DNA of 64,000 bases from Chitinophagaceae bacterium (GCA_014879565.1 JACSRW010000030.1:1-64000), one strand, 5' to 3'. Positions 1-9,025 are shown, counted from the stretch's first letter. Made by a program: numbers and translations. The notes: generated by a model from the sequence alone, not told the origin.

Positions 1-537
1 GCCGATTACAATACCCTGACGGATCACCGAGTTGGCACCTATGAAGGTATTGCGTCCGACTTTTACATTCCCGCAAAGTACGGCTCCGGGAGCGATATGG
101 GTAAATTCACCAATAATGCATTCATGATCAATGCTGCTGGATGTGTTGCAGATTACTCCCCGGCCGATTTCCACCAGCGGGTTTAAGGTGGCATTGGCCG
201 CAATCATCACCCCTTCGCCCATACGAACGGAAGGAGAAATCACCGCACTGGGATGAATCGCGTTGATGGGATTACCCAGATACTGGCTGAGATTGGTATG
301 AATTTTTTCCCGGATACCATTGTGCCCCACACAAGCGAAGAAATCATAGTCCTTCAGCTGATGAATCACATCAGACTCTTTACCGAGATAAGTAAGATGG
401 TAGGGATTGAATTCTTTTTCTTCCTGGTCGCAGTAGGCCGTAACCAGCCGGCCGGCACTGAGAAGAATATCTATGATCACAAATGCGTGACCGGAATAGC
501 CAACTATGGCCACAGGTTTTTTCAATGTGGTTTTCAT
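1..537 (-). CDS. NeuD/PglD-type sugar O/N-acyltransferase (3' part missing)
   Basis: This frame opens with an ATG at 537 and runs off the left edge, so only about 179 N-terminal residues are visible. The N-terminus (MKTTLKKPVAIVGYSGHAF) is the small Rossmann-like nucleotide-sugar binding domain of the PglD/NeuD family. From about residue 95 the hexapeptide pattern of a left-handed beta helix begins (VIAANATLNP, IGRGVICNTS, IDHECIIGEF), with the family's SSSIDHEC stretch carrying the likely catalytic His. Such enzymes acetylate amino groups of UDP-4-amino sugars before glycan assembly. It is the last visible gene of the polysaccharide locus. The usual neighbours, an initiating sugar transferase and a DegT aminotransferase, would lie beyond the edge. 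Confidence 0.85.
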   Translation of the reverse strand, partial: MKTTLKKPVAIVGYSGHAFVIIDILLSAGRLVTAYCDQEEKEFNPYHLTYLGKESDVIHQLKDYDFFACVGHNGIREKIHTNLSQYLGNPINAIHPSAVISPSVRMGEGVMIAANATLNPLVEIGRGVICNTSSSIDHECIIGEFTHIAPGAVLCGNVKVGRNTFIGANSVIRQGIVIG

Positions 538-556
538 TGATCTTGGATTTGGAACA

Positions 557-587
557 CTAAAATAATAAGCGTTAAACCCTATCCAAA
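557..587 (-). promoter_or_regulatory. Candidate Bacteroidota promoter for the NeuD-like gene
   Basis: On the minus strand a TTTG (587-584) is followed after exactly 19 bases by TATTTTAG (564-557). This matches the TTTG-N19-TAnnTTTG Bacteroidota consensus with one mismatch in the -7 element. The predicted start of transcription is about 12 bases upstream of the ATG at 537. It would give the distal end of the operon its own promoter. Confidence 0.4.
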
Positions 588-614
588 ACCTGGAACCGTA
601 TAAAAAGAAAAATT

Positions 615-628
615 AAGTACTAGTACTT
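615..628. promoter_or_regulatory. Perfect 14-bp palindrome AAGTACTAGTACTT
   Basis: AAGTACTAGTACTT is perfectly self-complementary and lies in the 190-bp gap between two polysaccharide genes, 28 bp upstream of the candidate -33 element. Its position suits a dimeric repressor or activator site. No regulator is identified. Confidence 0.35.
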
Positions 629-654
629 TTGGGAGAATCGTAGTTTTCCGATTG

Positions 655-727
655 GGGGAGTGGAGAGTAGAAAGTGGAAAGTGGAAAGTGGATAATGGGG
701 TGTGGAGAGTGGGGTGTGGGGGCGTGG
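655..727. repeat. Degenerate tandem AGTGGAA-type words
   Basis: The gap downstream of the glycosyltransferase consists of repeated variants of AGTGGAA, GTGGAGAGTGG and GGGTGTGG. No coding potential is visible. Closely similar words recur at 20,263-20,303 and 31,418-31,457, so this is a dispersed low-complexity element. Confidence 0.6.
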
Positions 728-1888
728 TTAACGGGGAGCGGGGAGCAGACTGAGGTATTTCTGGCGAAGTTGTTCTGCCACAACCGGCTGATCGTAATGG
801 GTTTGTACCCTGAGCCGGAGGTTTGAAGCCAGTTGTTTTATTTCAAGCGGGTGGGTAAGCGCCCATTCCATACGGGCATATAATTCATCTTCATTTTTCA
901 CGGTAAAAATCAGCCCCGTGTGGCCGTCTTCCACGATATCAATATTGCCATCAATCCGGGAACAGAGTACCGGGCAACCAAGGGCCCCGGCCTGTAAAAG
1001 CACATTGGGAAAACCTTCCCGGTGGGATGGGTGTACCAGGGCCTGCGCGATATGCATATAATACTCCACTTCATTACTCCAGCCGGCATGGATAACACCA
1101 GGATGGGTCTGTATCAGTTCCCTGGCCCGGGCCGAAACAGGGTCCACTTCATCTTCAAAGGCCCCTAAAAGCAGTAACCGGGCCTTTGGATATTTATCAT
1201 ATACCCGGGCAAAGGCCAGCAGCAATTCATCCATGCCTTTATCATGAACAATCCGTCCCACCGATAAAAAATAAAAAAGGGATGGATCATACTGAATCTT
1301 CTGTTTAATAGCTTCCGTTTTTTCAGGCAGCAACCGGTCCGGGTTATACCGGCTGAGATTTACCCCGTTGCTGGACCCCTGCCCTATGACTTCGGTCTTT
1401 CCGGCAGCGACGAGTTTATTTTCCAGCATAAAACGCATCATGGAAAAACTATTGGGCCATACATGCGTGGCGGCCCACCCGGTGATCTTTTCCATAGTTA
1501 TCAGCACCTGCCGGCCAAATCCTTTTGTGGTTACATAACGTAAGCCCGCAACGGTATGCAAACGCAGTTTCACTCCTGCCATCTTCGCTGCCAGCATGGC
1601 CAGCAACCCTGCCTTTGGTGTATGCGAATGAACCATATCCGGTTTTTCTTTACGGAATAATCTGTAAAGAAGCCAGAGACAACGCAGATCACCCAGCGGG
1701 GTCATCTTCCGGGTCATGGGAATGATATGATGGCGGCAGCCCTCCCTTTCCAGCACGGTCTTCAGTTCGGGGCCATCACTGCTCACCATCAGCACATCAA
1801 ATCCATGTTCCCGCATATAACGCATCTGCCCGGGCAGGAGTACATTCAGTGAAATGGGAGCGGTGGTGATGCGGATGAGTTTAGGCAT
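728..1888 (-). CDS. Glycosyltransferase family 4 (PglA/CapM-like)
   Basis: This 386-residue protein has the two-Rossmann GT-B layout of GT4 enzymes. The N-terminal half contains the acceptor-side pattern KPDMVHSHTPKAGLLAMLAA, and the C-terminal half has the donor-binding region LSVGRIVHDKGMDELLLAF and HREGFPNVLLQAGALGCPVL. The usual E-x7-E motif reads E-x7-Q. It resembles the PglA/CapM branch, which adds an N-acetylated hexosamine to a lipid-linked sugar, but the exact donor cannot be read from sequence. It is probably cytoplasmic at the inner membrane. It sits near the 3' end of the locus, separated from neighbours on both sides by word-repeat spacers of about 200 bp. Confidence 0.85.
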   Translation of the reverse strand: MPKLIRITTAPISLNVLLPGQMRYMREHGFDVLMVSSDGPELKTVLEREGCRHHIIPMTRKMTPLGDLRCLWLLYRLFRKEKPDMVHSHTPKAGLLAMLAAKMAGVKLRLHTVAGLRYVTTKGFGRQVLITMEKITGWAATHVWPNSFSMMRFMLENKLVAAGKTEVIGQGSSNGVNLSRYNPDRLLPEKTEAIKQKIQYDPSLFYFLSVGRIVHDKGMDELLLAFARVYDKYPKARLLLLGAFEDEVDPVSARARELIQTHPGVIHAGWSNEVEYYMHIAQALVHPSHREGFPNVLLQAGALGCPVLCSRIDGNIDIVEDGHTGLIFTVKNEDELYARMEWALTHPLEIKQLASNLRLRVQTHYDQPVVAEQLRQKYLSLLPAPR

Positions 1889-1892
1889 GAAA

Positions 1893-1924
1893 AGGTTGAG
1901 AGGTTGAGAAGTTGAGGGGTTGAG
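1893..1924. repeat. Four tandem 8-bp GTTGAG words
   Basis: Consecutive units AGGTTGAG, AGGTTGAG, AAGTTGAG and GGGTTGAG follow each other with an exact 8-bp period. The same word family (GTTGAGGG or its complement CTCAACCC) recurs at 23,458, about 25,093, 31,488 and 41,969. Confidence 0.7.
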
Positions 1925-1958
1925 AAGTTCGGGATGTTACGTATATCAATTTTATAAA

Positions 1959-2098
1959 AAGAACCAAGATCCAAGATCCGAAGAACCAATTGTCAGGATT
2001 GCGACTCTCTTGAAAGAAGGTATTGGTTCTTGGTTCTTTGGTTCTTGGTTCTTAGGATCTTGGTTCTTGGAATTTGGTTCTTGGAATTTGGTTCTTCA
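1959..2098. repeat. Inverted word-repeat element (AAGAACCAAGATCC / GGATCTTGGTTCTT)
   Basis: The left arm (1959-1990) contains AAGAACCAAGATCC words. The right arm (2022-2098) contains seven or more TTGGTTCTT words in the opposite orientation, including GGATCTTGGTTCTTGG. About 31 bases separate the arms, so the transcript could fold into a long imperfect hairpin. It lies wholly between the formyltransferase and glycosyltransferase genes. Confidence 0.65.
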
Positions 2099-2104
2099 TT
2101 CCCA

Positions 2105-2875
2105 TCACCCGACTCCTTTCGTAATCCTTGTAATCAGATACTGCCAGATTGTGGGGTGGTACCAGAGCGCGGATTCTTTGGTCAGGCTTTCGCGGGTTTG
2201 CAGCCGGTTGAAATGGAAATCTTCCACTGCTTTGAGCATTAAGGGGATACCTTCCCCAAACTGCAGATAGGGGTAAGTAGAGTAGTTATCACGCGGGGTA
2301 ACCGGGATGAGGCCCTGGCTGAGAATACCCCCCGTATCAATCCCTTTATCCACCAGGTGTATGGTCACCCCGCATAAAGAGGCATCTTTATTCACCATGG
2401 CCCAGTAGCCGCCATGTACCCCGCGGTATTTGGGGGTAATGCCGGTATGCATATTGATAAATACAGCCTTTGTACTTTCCAGCACTTTCCGGGAAATAAT
2501 CCGCGTACCATTCACAATGACCAGATCGGGTTCCAGTTCCTGCAACAGCCGGATACAGGCTTCTTCATTGACCGATTCCACGGCCGTCTTTATTTCTGCA
2601 GGTATGGGCGTTTCATCAAACTGATAAAAAGAAAATATTTCCTTCAGCCGGGACTGCGCCGCCCGTCGTATAAAAGGCACGATCAGCACACTGAAAAGAA
2701 TCTGTCCCCCGACCCGGAACCAGCCCAGCTTTTTCATCCGGCGTTTGGCCAGATTCATACCGCGCATAGGCTGCTCCGTTATGACCCGGTCAATAGCATA
2801 CCGGTTGTTCACCGCGTTATAGATCACCGTGGTGGAAAAACATTCGGAACAGAGCAGTACGATTTTCTTTTTCAT
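2105..2875 (-). CDS. Formyltransferase-fold protein (sugar N-formyltransferase candidate)
   Basis: The 256-residue protein carries the formyl_transf_N catalytic pattern: VIVNGTRIIS, then INMHTGITPKYRGVHGG with the Asn and His, then HLVDKGIDTGGIL with the catalytic Asp. These Asn-His-Asp residues use N10-formyltetrahydrofolate. In a polysaccharide locus the acceptor is most likely an amino-sugar nucleotide, giving a formamido sugar, but a lipid-linked acceptor is possible. It lacks the C-terminal domain of methionyl-tRNA formyltransferase. Its ATG overlaps the stop of the upstream deacetylase gene by 4 bp, so the two are probably translationally coupled. Confidence 0.75.
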   Translation of the reverse strand: MKKKIVLLCSECFSTTVIYNAVNNRYAIDRVITEQPMRGMNLAKRRMKKLGWFRVGGQILFSVLIVPFIRRAAQSRLKEIFSFYQFDETPIPAEIKTAVESVNEEACIRLLQELEPDLVIVNGTRIISRKVLESTKAVFINMHTGITPKYRGVHGGYWAMVNKDASLCGVTIHLVDKGIDTGGILSQGLIPVTPRDNYSTYPYLQFGEGIPLMLKAVEDFHFNRLQTRESLTKESALWYHPTIWQYLITRITKGVG

Positions 2876-3864
2876 ACAGGTGTTTTCAGTTCATCGGCAA
2901 GACCGGACATGGTCACGCTGCTGAACCCGTATTGCTGATGCAGCTCACGGTAGTATTTCAGTATATCTTCCAGGAAACGCATATTCTCTTCCAGGTTCAC
3001 CCCGAAATTATGCGGGTGCCACCAGAGATGAAAGAGCTGTCTGTTTTTGGCTGCATACCGCATGGCCCTTTTGATCCGGCGTAAACGGAGCGGCTCCAGC
3101 CAGCGCAGCTTGCGGTTCCAGGGGCGCAGGAAACGGGAAGCGGCAATATTAAACAGCGGCCCTGTGCCTGCATGTGCCCGGTCATGGGTATGATATCCGC
3201 TGATATTGATATAGGCATCCATTATACGCAGGGCTCTCCGGAAAAGGCTTTCGTCATTTTTGTTCCGGCCGGCGTAAAGCCAGGAAACCGGGTTACCCCG
3301 GTAAGAATCCAGACCGGCCGCCCGGCATACATCCAGGTATTCGCTGTTGAACTGATTGCGGGGAAAGACCAGACTTCTCATTTTTAACCCCCATCCGGCC
3401 GCAATATTTTGCGCTGCTTCCAGATCGGCCCGGAAATCCTCCGGCCCCTGCCCCGGTTCCAGACAATAGTAATGACAGAATGTATGGGTGCCGATCTCCT
3501 GGTTCCCGTTCTCCCGGATCTTTTTCAGTAATGAAAATCCAAAATGACAGGGATCCGATGTTTCGTCCGCACCTATTGCCGGTATAGCCGGATAAGGAGA
3601 AAGTTTTGAGTCGGTATACGCGGGTTGCCTTTCCGGAAGATACCGGATCAGTTCCTCCTTATTCCGGGCAAACAGAAAACCAACAGTGGAAAATGTACCT
3701 TTTACTTCGTACCTGTCGAAGGCTTCCAGCAGGGCGGGTATGACTTTCTGCACACCGAGAATATTTTCCCCGTAGCTTTCAATAGTCCGTTTGTCCCTTA
3801 CCCCCCAGAAGAGTTCAAAATCCAGGGAGATCACAAATTTTCCGGTATCAAATTGCAAAGGCAT
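2872..3864 (-). CDS. Polysaccharide deacetylase family protein (NodB-like)
   Basis: The 330-residue protein has NodB-homology motifs. ISLDFELFWG near residue 12 takes the place of the first Asp motif, GTFSTVGFLFA follows, and IGTHTFCHYYC contains an H-x3-H metal pair. RSLVFPRNQFN provides the Arg/Pro motif, and WWHPHNFG near the C-terminus provides the last His. Such metal-dependent enzymes remove N-acetyl groups from glycans or glycolipids. There is no signal peptide, so the substrate is probably a cytoplasmic glycan precursor. The gene overlaps the formyltransferase by 4 bp, which suggests that deacetylation exposes an amine that is then formylated; this link is inference. Confidence 0.78.
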   Translation of the reverse strand: MPLQFDTGKFVISLDFELFWGVRDKRTIESYGENILGVQKVIPALLEAFDRYEVKGTFSTVGFLFARNKEELIRYLPERQPAYTDSKLSPYPAIPAIGADETSDPCHFGFSLLKKIRENGNQEIGTHTFCHYYCLEPGQGPEDFRADLEAAQNIAAGWGLKMRSLVFPRNQFNSEYLDVCRAAGLDSYRGNPVSWLYAGRNKNDESLFRRALRIMDAYINISGYHTHDRAHAGTGPLFNIAASRFLRPWNRKLRWLEPLRLRRIKRAMRYAAKNRQLFHLWWHPHNFGVNLEENMRFLEDILKYYRELHQQYGFSSVTMSGLADELKTPV

Positions 3865-3872
3865 GTTTTGAC

Positions 3873-5723
3873 TTAGACGGTGTGACGCGTAAAAGGGAGG
3901 TACGCTTTTTTATACCATACATCCAGGGCAAACAGGGTGTAAAGCATTTTGGCCCTTTTTTCATCAGAGATACGGATCCGGCGTTCCAGCAGGTCTCCTA
4001 TAAAAGCCGGAGAAACAAAACGGCTGCTTACCGAATCAGCAGAGAGCAGGTAATCAAAGATCAGTTCCTTCAGTTCTTTATCCACCCATTGGCGCAAGGG
4101 CACTTCAAAACCCCTTTTCGGCTGCCCCACGAGGGTATCAGGCAGGTATTTCTCCGCCAGCCGCCGCAGCAGGTACTTGGTCCGGGTACCGCGTATCTTA
4201 AAATCATCCGGCAGACCCGGCACATACTCCAGTAATTCCTTACTGAGAAACGGACTGCGCCCCTCCAGCGAATGGGCCATGGTGGCGATATCCATTTTGA
4301 CAAGAAGAATATCCGGTAAAATACAGTTGAAGTCCATCTCCATCATCTTCTGTAAACCCGACCGGCCGCTGCGGTTCAGTTGATGCAAAAGCTGACCCAC
4401 CGGATCAGGTTCCGTCAGCGGACGGATTTTATCCTCAAAACCGGTAAAGATATCGGTAGTGGAAGAATAGTAAACGCCTGTTCCCTTTTGGGAAGCCAGG
4501 TCGGCAAGACGGTAGAGATAATTAAGCCGGGTTTGTTTGTCGTGTGAAAGCGGTATAATCCTTTTTGCCCATCCCGCCAGAGAAGTGAGCAGGGCCGGTT
4601 TTCGGAAGAAATCATATTTCGCGAAAGGCACATAACGACGGTAGCCGCCGAAAATTTCATCCGAGCCGTCGCCGTTAAGTATAACGGTAAGGTGTTTTCG
4701 GGCCTCCCGGCTGACATAGTAACTGGGAATGGCGGAATCGTCATAAAAAGGTTCGCCGTAGTTGGACAGGATCTTTTCTATATCGCGGCTGAGTTCATCA
4801 AAGGAAATTTTTATTTCGGTATGACCGGTCTGATATTTATCTGCCACCAGTTTCGCCAGAGGCGCTTCATCATACGAACCGGTGAAGGAAACTGTGAATG
4901 TTTTTAAACCGGGTTTATAGCCGGCCGCGATGGCTGTTACCAGTCCGCTGTCAATCCCTCCGCTGAGAAAGGAACCCACTTCCAGGTCGGAAGAGTCGAG
5001 TCTGCGTTTCACCGCCCGGTGCAGGAGTTGATCCACTTCTTCCAGGGCTTCTTTTTCGCTGACTGCTGTACGGCGGTTATATCCGTCGCCGATCTGCCAC
5101 CAGCGTTCAGTTTGCAGTGGCCCTTCCGGCAGGGAATACCAGGCAAAATGGCCGGGGGGCAGTTCCCGTATCTCACGGTAAGGAGTAGCCGAACCATGAA
5201 AGGCTCCGTAATGCAGAAAATGAGTGATATTTTCCTCACTGATACCCGCCTGCACCTGGGCCTGCAGGGCATTCAGTTCACTGGCAAAGGCAAAACGCCC
5301 GCCCTCTTCATAGTAGTAAAGCGGTTTTTTCCCCGCACGGTCACGGGCCAGGAAGAGCCGGTTTGCGCGGTGGTCATAAATGGCAAAGGCGAACATGCCG
5401 TCAAAATCATGCAGACAGGCCGGTCCCAGTTTGAGAAAGGCCAGCAGGATGGTTTCCGTATCGGAATGGGTTTTACCCTTTAACCCGTGCCTTTCCCTTA
5501 CTTCCTGATGATTATATATCTCGCCATTGAATATAATGGTCAGGTGCTCCAGGTGCATGGGCTGGCTGCCGCTGGCAATATCAAGAATAGCCAGGCGATG
5601 ATGATGCAGGACCAGGTCTTTATCCGACCAGGTGGCCTGGGCATCGGGCCCCCGGTGCCAGAGATCCTTTGTCAGCCGGGGTATATCAAGCGAAAGTCGG
5701 ACAGCGCCGGCAATACCACACAT
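3873..5723 (-). CDS. asnB: Asparagine synthase-type amidotransferase, copy 1
   Basis: The 616-residue protein begins MCGIAGAVRL, placing the Cys2 nucleophile of a class II glutaminase after Met removal. DLWHRGPDAQ and VIFNGEIYNHQEVR-type glutaminase motifs follow. The synthetase half has the PP-loop SFLSGGIDSG and the later NGDGSDEIFGGYRRY. In polysaccharide loci AsnB homologues often amidate uronic-acid carboxylates instead of making asparagine. A second, diverged copy at 12,159 and the uronate-forming enzymes upstream support that role here. Its ATG directly abuts the stop of the Wzy candidate. Confidence 0.88.
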   Translation of the reverse strand: MCGIAGAVRLSLDIPRLTKDLWHRGPDAQATWSDKDLVLHHHRLAILDIASGSQPMHLEHLTIIFNGEIYNHQEVRERHGLKGKTHSDTETILLAFLKLGPACLHDFDGMFAFAIYDHRANRLFLARDRAGKKPLYYYEEGGRFAFASELNALQAQVQAGISEENITHFLHYGAFHGSATPYREIRELPPGHFAWYSLPEGPLQTERWWQIGDGYNRRTAVSEKEALEEVDQLLHRAVKRRLDSSDLEVGSFLSGGIDSGLVTAIAAGYKPGLKTFTVSFTGSYDEAPLAKLVADKYQTGHTEIKISFDELSRDIEKILSNYGEPFYDDSAIPSYYVSREARKHLTVILNGDGSDEIFGGYRRYVPFAKYDFFRKPALLTSLAGWAKRIIPLSHDKQTRLNYLYRLADLASQKGTGVYYSSTTDIFTGFEDKIRPLTEPDPVGQLLHQLNRSGRSGLQKMMEMDFNCILPDILLVKMDIATMAHSLEGRSPFLSKELLEYVPGLPDDFKIRGTRTKYLLRRLAEKYLPDTLVGQPKRGFEVPLRQWVDKELKELIFDYLLSADSVSSRFVSPAFIGDLLERRIRISDEKRAKMLYTLFALDVWYKKAYLPFTRHTV

Positions 5724-7112
5724 TTAGAAAAACTTTTTACTGAAAATATATTGGGGAGAAAATTTGCCCGATTTCTCCATCACGAGGAAGATGGCCATAG
5801 CATAAAATGGCAGGGCCGGAATCTTGTAGCGGTTCAGGGCGCCGAAATTACCGGTGGTCATCCCTACAAAGCCCCCGAAAACGATGGCGAACACAAAGGC
5901 AAAACTAATCACGGGTTCGGAAGCAATCAGCCCGAAGAATTTCTTCAGACCAAGTTTGCGGAAAGCCATAATGGTCAGGGTGAGGAAGGCAAAGGACTCC
6001 ATAAAGGACAAAACCATAAAGGGGGAACGGATATCCCAGGGGAAGGGCCGGAAAAAGGTATTCACAATCCCAAGAGGGAAAGCCGCCAGCATACTGCCGA
6101 TAGAATTATCCACCGCGGCCACTTTAAAATTGGAACCGGTGCCGATCTTGTTCCGGTTAAACATCTGCTGCTGCTCCTGGGCAGCTTTTACAATATTATC
6201 GGTGGTGAACTGGGCGGTAATCTCGGAAGAAGCAAAGCCCTGTATAACAAAAAATGCGGCCACCCCTGCAATGCCCACAACCAGTATAGTTGTTATTTGT
6301 CTGAGAAGCCGGTCCTGTATCAGCCCCCTGACCTGCATAAATATCCATAAAAGGAAGGCGGCCAGCAGGCTGATCAGGATATAGGCCTTGATATAAAAAA
6401 GCAGGTAGCCGCTGAAGAGCAGCATCAGGACATCGGAGGTCCGGTATTTTTTCCGGATAAAAAGATTATTGGCCGCATAAAGGCTGTACCCAATGGCCCC
6501 GAGACAGATCGTATCCTTCAGCATACCCGTACCCCAGAATAAAAGGGAGGGCATAAACAAACAGGCGATGGCTATTTTTTTATGCAGGTGCGGATACATC
6601 CGGTAAAACATCTTAAAGAGCCGCCAGCAGCCCCCGAAGGCCCAGAGGCTCATACAATAACAGATGGCCAGGTAACTTTTGCCAAAGAGCAGGGAAAAGG
6701 GAAGGGCAAATTTGGGGGTGAAATAATTGGTGACATCGGCCATGTACAAATGGGTAATCCCGAGGGCATCATAGAGAAAATAGGGATAAATCGGGTTATT
6801 GCTTGTCAGTTTCAGATTGGAATAAATATCCTTTAAGTGGCCATAATCATTCACCACGGCCTTGTGCATATCCAGCACGGCCTGGTAATAGTGGTTGGTA
6901 TCGGCAAATTCAAAATAATACTGACTGACCAGGGTGAAGAGGGTGGCAAAAAGGATCCGGAGATAAAAGGCCGGCAGGTAATACTGGCGAATAACCGTAT
7001 CCTTATACCGCTGACTCTTTTTGTACACAAATATGGATAATACGATCAGGCAGACGGGTGCCCAGATAATATCATCCGGCCAGAGCAGGTAATAACTGGT
7101 ATACTCTTCCAT
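5724..7112 (-). CDS. Polytopic membrane protein, O-antigen/capsule polymerase (Wzy) candidate
   Basis: The 462-residue protein has about ten to twelve hydrophobic segments starting at residue 15 (IIWAPVCLIVLSIFVY). A long extramembrane loop rich in polar residues lies around residues 285-345 (QFTTDNIVKAAQEQQQMFNR). Wzy proteins are too divergent to recognise by motif, so the call rests on topology, the large loop and the position among glycosyltransferases in a locus that also has Wzx, Wza and Wzc homologues. It lies immediately upstream of asnB copy 1 with no gap. It could instead be another polytopic glycan enzyme. Confidence 0.6.
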   Translation of the reverse strand: MEEYTSYYLLWPDDIIWAPVCLIVLSIFVYKKSQRYKDTVIRQYYLPAFYLRILFATLFTLVSQYYFEFADTNHYYQAVLDMHKAVVNDYGHLKDIYSNLKLTSNNPIYPYFLYDALGITHLYMADVTNYFTPKFALPFSLLFGKSYLAICYCMSLWAFGGCWRLFKMFYRMYPHLHKKIAIACLFMPSLLFWGTGMLKDTICLGAIGYSLYAANNLFIRKKYRTSDVLMLLFSGYLLFYIKAYILISLLAAFLLWIFMQVRGLIQDRLLRQITTILVVGIAGVAAFFVIQGFASSEITAQFTTDNIVKAAQEQQQMFNRNKIGTGSNFKVAAVDNSIGSMLAAFPLGIVNTFFRPFPWDIRSPFMVLSFMESFAFLTLTIMAFRKLGLKKFFGLIASEPVISFAFVFAIVFGGFVGMTTGNFGALNRYKIPALPFYAMAIFLVMEKSGKFSPQYIFSKKFF

Positions 7113-7117
7113 GCCTC

Positions 7118-8257
7118 TTAGTAGTTTTTAGCGGCCACCGTCCTGTACACGGTTTCCATTTCATCCGTCATACGGGCTACGGTAAAATAATCATGGAGAC
7201 GTCTGTAGCCTGCTTCTCCCTGTGCCCTTGTCTGATCCGGGTTGTTGAAATAATCTATGATCGCCCTGGCCAGTTTACCGGTATCAAAGGGTGGAATCAG
7301 TCGACCTGTTTCTCCATCGGTCACCGCCTCATTGATGGCAGGAACATCAAAACCGATAACGGGCTTTTTATGCACCCAGCCTTCCAGCATGATCAGGCCG
7401 AAACCCTCAAAAGTGGAGGTAACCAGCATAAAACGGGCATCCTTTATCAGCTGGTGCGGGTTAGCCTGGTAACCCAGGAAACGGACCGAATCACCCAAAC
7501 CGGATTCCTGGTGCTGCTTTTTCAGTTCCGCTTCATAATTTCCGCCACCCACAATATAAAGTTTCCAGGCAGGGTTTTCGGCCTTTACTTTTTTCCAGGC
7601 TTCCAGCAACATGCTATGTCCTTTATACTGAACAAGGCGCCCCAGGATCAGGGCATAGGTTTCTTCCGGTTCCCGGTCCACCACTTTCTTTTCCTTATCG
7701 CCCAGGTCGAGTCCGTAATAGATGTTCCGGATCCGGTTTTCTTTTACAATACCGCCCTGTACATAAATATTGTAGAGCCCTTTGGAAATGGTCACATTAT
7801 AATCGGCAAAATAACCGGAGAATTTCTGCACCCAGTAGAACAGGGATTTTTTCAGAAAAGCGGGGTTATTGCCATAACGGGCTGAATAGGCTTCATCAAA
7901 ACCGTGTTTCACACTGACCAGGCGCATCCGCGGGAAGAAAAGCATTTTCTGCAGGGCCAGCCAGAGATCGGCATGGACGAGATTGCTCTGCACCAGGTCA
8001 AATTTTTCTTTCTTCAGCAGTTTCCGCAGCCTGAAAAAAAGAACCGGCGATAACGCGTGGTGGCCATAGATCTCAAAGGTTTCAATACCCCTTTCCCGGA
8101 AATGGTCAATAAAGGGTTTGGTACCCGGCGGCACCACCGGAAAAATGATCAGCACTTTAACCTCGTAGCCTCTTTTTTTAAGTTCCGGCAAGAGGTGCAT
8201 GAGGTAAAGCTCAGAGCCGGAAATGGCCGCCATCTTCTGAACAAACAGGATCTTCAC
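7118..8257 (-). CDS. Glycosyltransferase family 4
   Basis: The 379-residue GT-B protein starts with MKILFVQKMAAISGSELYL, the nucleotide-binding entry of GT4 enzymes. It contains LVQSNLVHADLWL in the acceptor half. The donor half has LILGRLVQYKGHSMLLEAW, IVGGGNYE and STFEGFGLIMLEGWVHKKP, with a complete E-x7-E motif. The start codon is GTG, because no in-frame ATG lies near the conserved N-terminus. Retaining transfer from a nucleotide sugar is expected, but the specificity is unknown. Only 5 bp separate its stop from the start of the polymerase candidate. Confidence 0.85.
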   Translation of the reverse strand: MKILFVQKMAAISGSELYLMHLLPELKKRGYEVKVLIIFPVVPPGTKPFIDHFRERGIETFEIYGHHALSPVLFFRLRKLLKKEKFDLVQSNLVHADLWLALQKMLFFPRMRLVSVKHGFDEAYSARYGNNPAFLKKSLFYWVQKFSGYFADYNVTISKGLYNIYVQGGIVKENRIRNIYYGLDLGDKEKKVVDREPEETYALILGRLVQYKGHSMLLEAWKKVKAENPAWKLYIVGGGNYEAELKKQHQESGLGDSVRFLGYQANPHQLIKDARFMLVTSTFEGFGLIMLEGWVHKKPVIGFDVPAINEAVTDGETGRLIPPFDTGKLARAIIDYFNNPDQTRAQGEAGYRRLHDYFTVARMTDEMETVYRTVAAKNY

Positions 8258-8275
8258 GTACGGTATTTGTATGGA

Positions 8276-9025
8276 TTATTTTCTGACCACTAATAAAAGA
8301 TTAGAAGCAAACCGGTCTTCAGCCCTTAATGGACGGAGGTATTGCAGTTGCCCCTTTTCAAAGAGCTCCCGGCTGTATTCATCAATATGCGGTATTTCTT
8401 CCACAATACCGAAGCCTGCTTTTTCATGCAGATCCCGCCATTCACTGACGCGTAAACGGTTTACATAAATACTCCGGTTCCGGCTCATCAGCTCCCAGGT
8501 TTTTTTCCCGTACCGCAGGCAATTAAACTGTTTGGCCGGATCGAGGCCATAATGCATATGGTCCCCCAGGTCAATCAGGTGAATGGCCAGTCCCCCTTTT
8601 TTCAGGATGCGAAAGGTTTCGCGGATGGTCGTTTCCGGCTGACGCAGGTGTTCGTACACTGTATAACTCAGCACCAGGTCGAACTGATCAGCCGGCAGGG
8701 GCATCGGGCCGCCGGGATAAATAATATAATTCAGCCAGGGATTTTCGTTCATCACAGTATCCGGAATATAACGTTCAATATCAATAATGGAAACCGAAGC
8801 TGCCCCGGCCTCCTTTATTTTTTTAGCCACGCCCCAGGTATGACCGGGCCCCAGTTCAATAACCTGTTTGTCTGCAAAGCCGGTAAAGCGGCTGTAGGTG
8901 TCAAAAATGGTCTGAATACCTTCTGCAGACTGATTAAAGCCGGTGACATGCCTTTTTTTGGCCATCTTCTTTACAAAGGGCACTTTAATCAGATAATTCT
9001 TGGCAATTTCGGTAATGACAGGCAT
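8276..9025 (-). CDS. Class I SAM-dependent methyltransferase
   Basis: The 249-residue protein has motif I VIELGPGHTWGVAKKI and the acidic end of strand 2 (SIIDIERYIP). The later FDLVLSYTVYEHLRQPETT is a Methyltransf_11/23-type post-I/II region. It should methylate a sugar hydroxyl or carboxyl or a lipid-linked glycan end. Its place between two GT4 genes, with gaps of 1 and 18 bp, ties it to glycan modification. The exact acceptor cannot be inferred. Confidence 0.8.
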   Translation of the reverse strand: MPVITEIAKNYLIKVPFVKKMAKKRHVTGFNQSAEGIQTIFDTYSRFTGFADKQVIELGPGHTWGVAKKIKEAGAASVSIIDIERYIPDTVMNENPWLNYIIYPGGPMPLPADQFDLVLSYTVYEHLRQPETTIRETFRILKKGGLAIHLIDLGDHMHYGLDPAKQFNCLRYGKKTWELMSRNRSIYVNRLRVSEWRDLHEKAGFGIVEEIPHIDEYSRELFEKGQLQYLRPLRAEDRFASNLLLVVRK

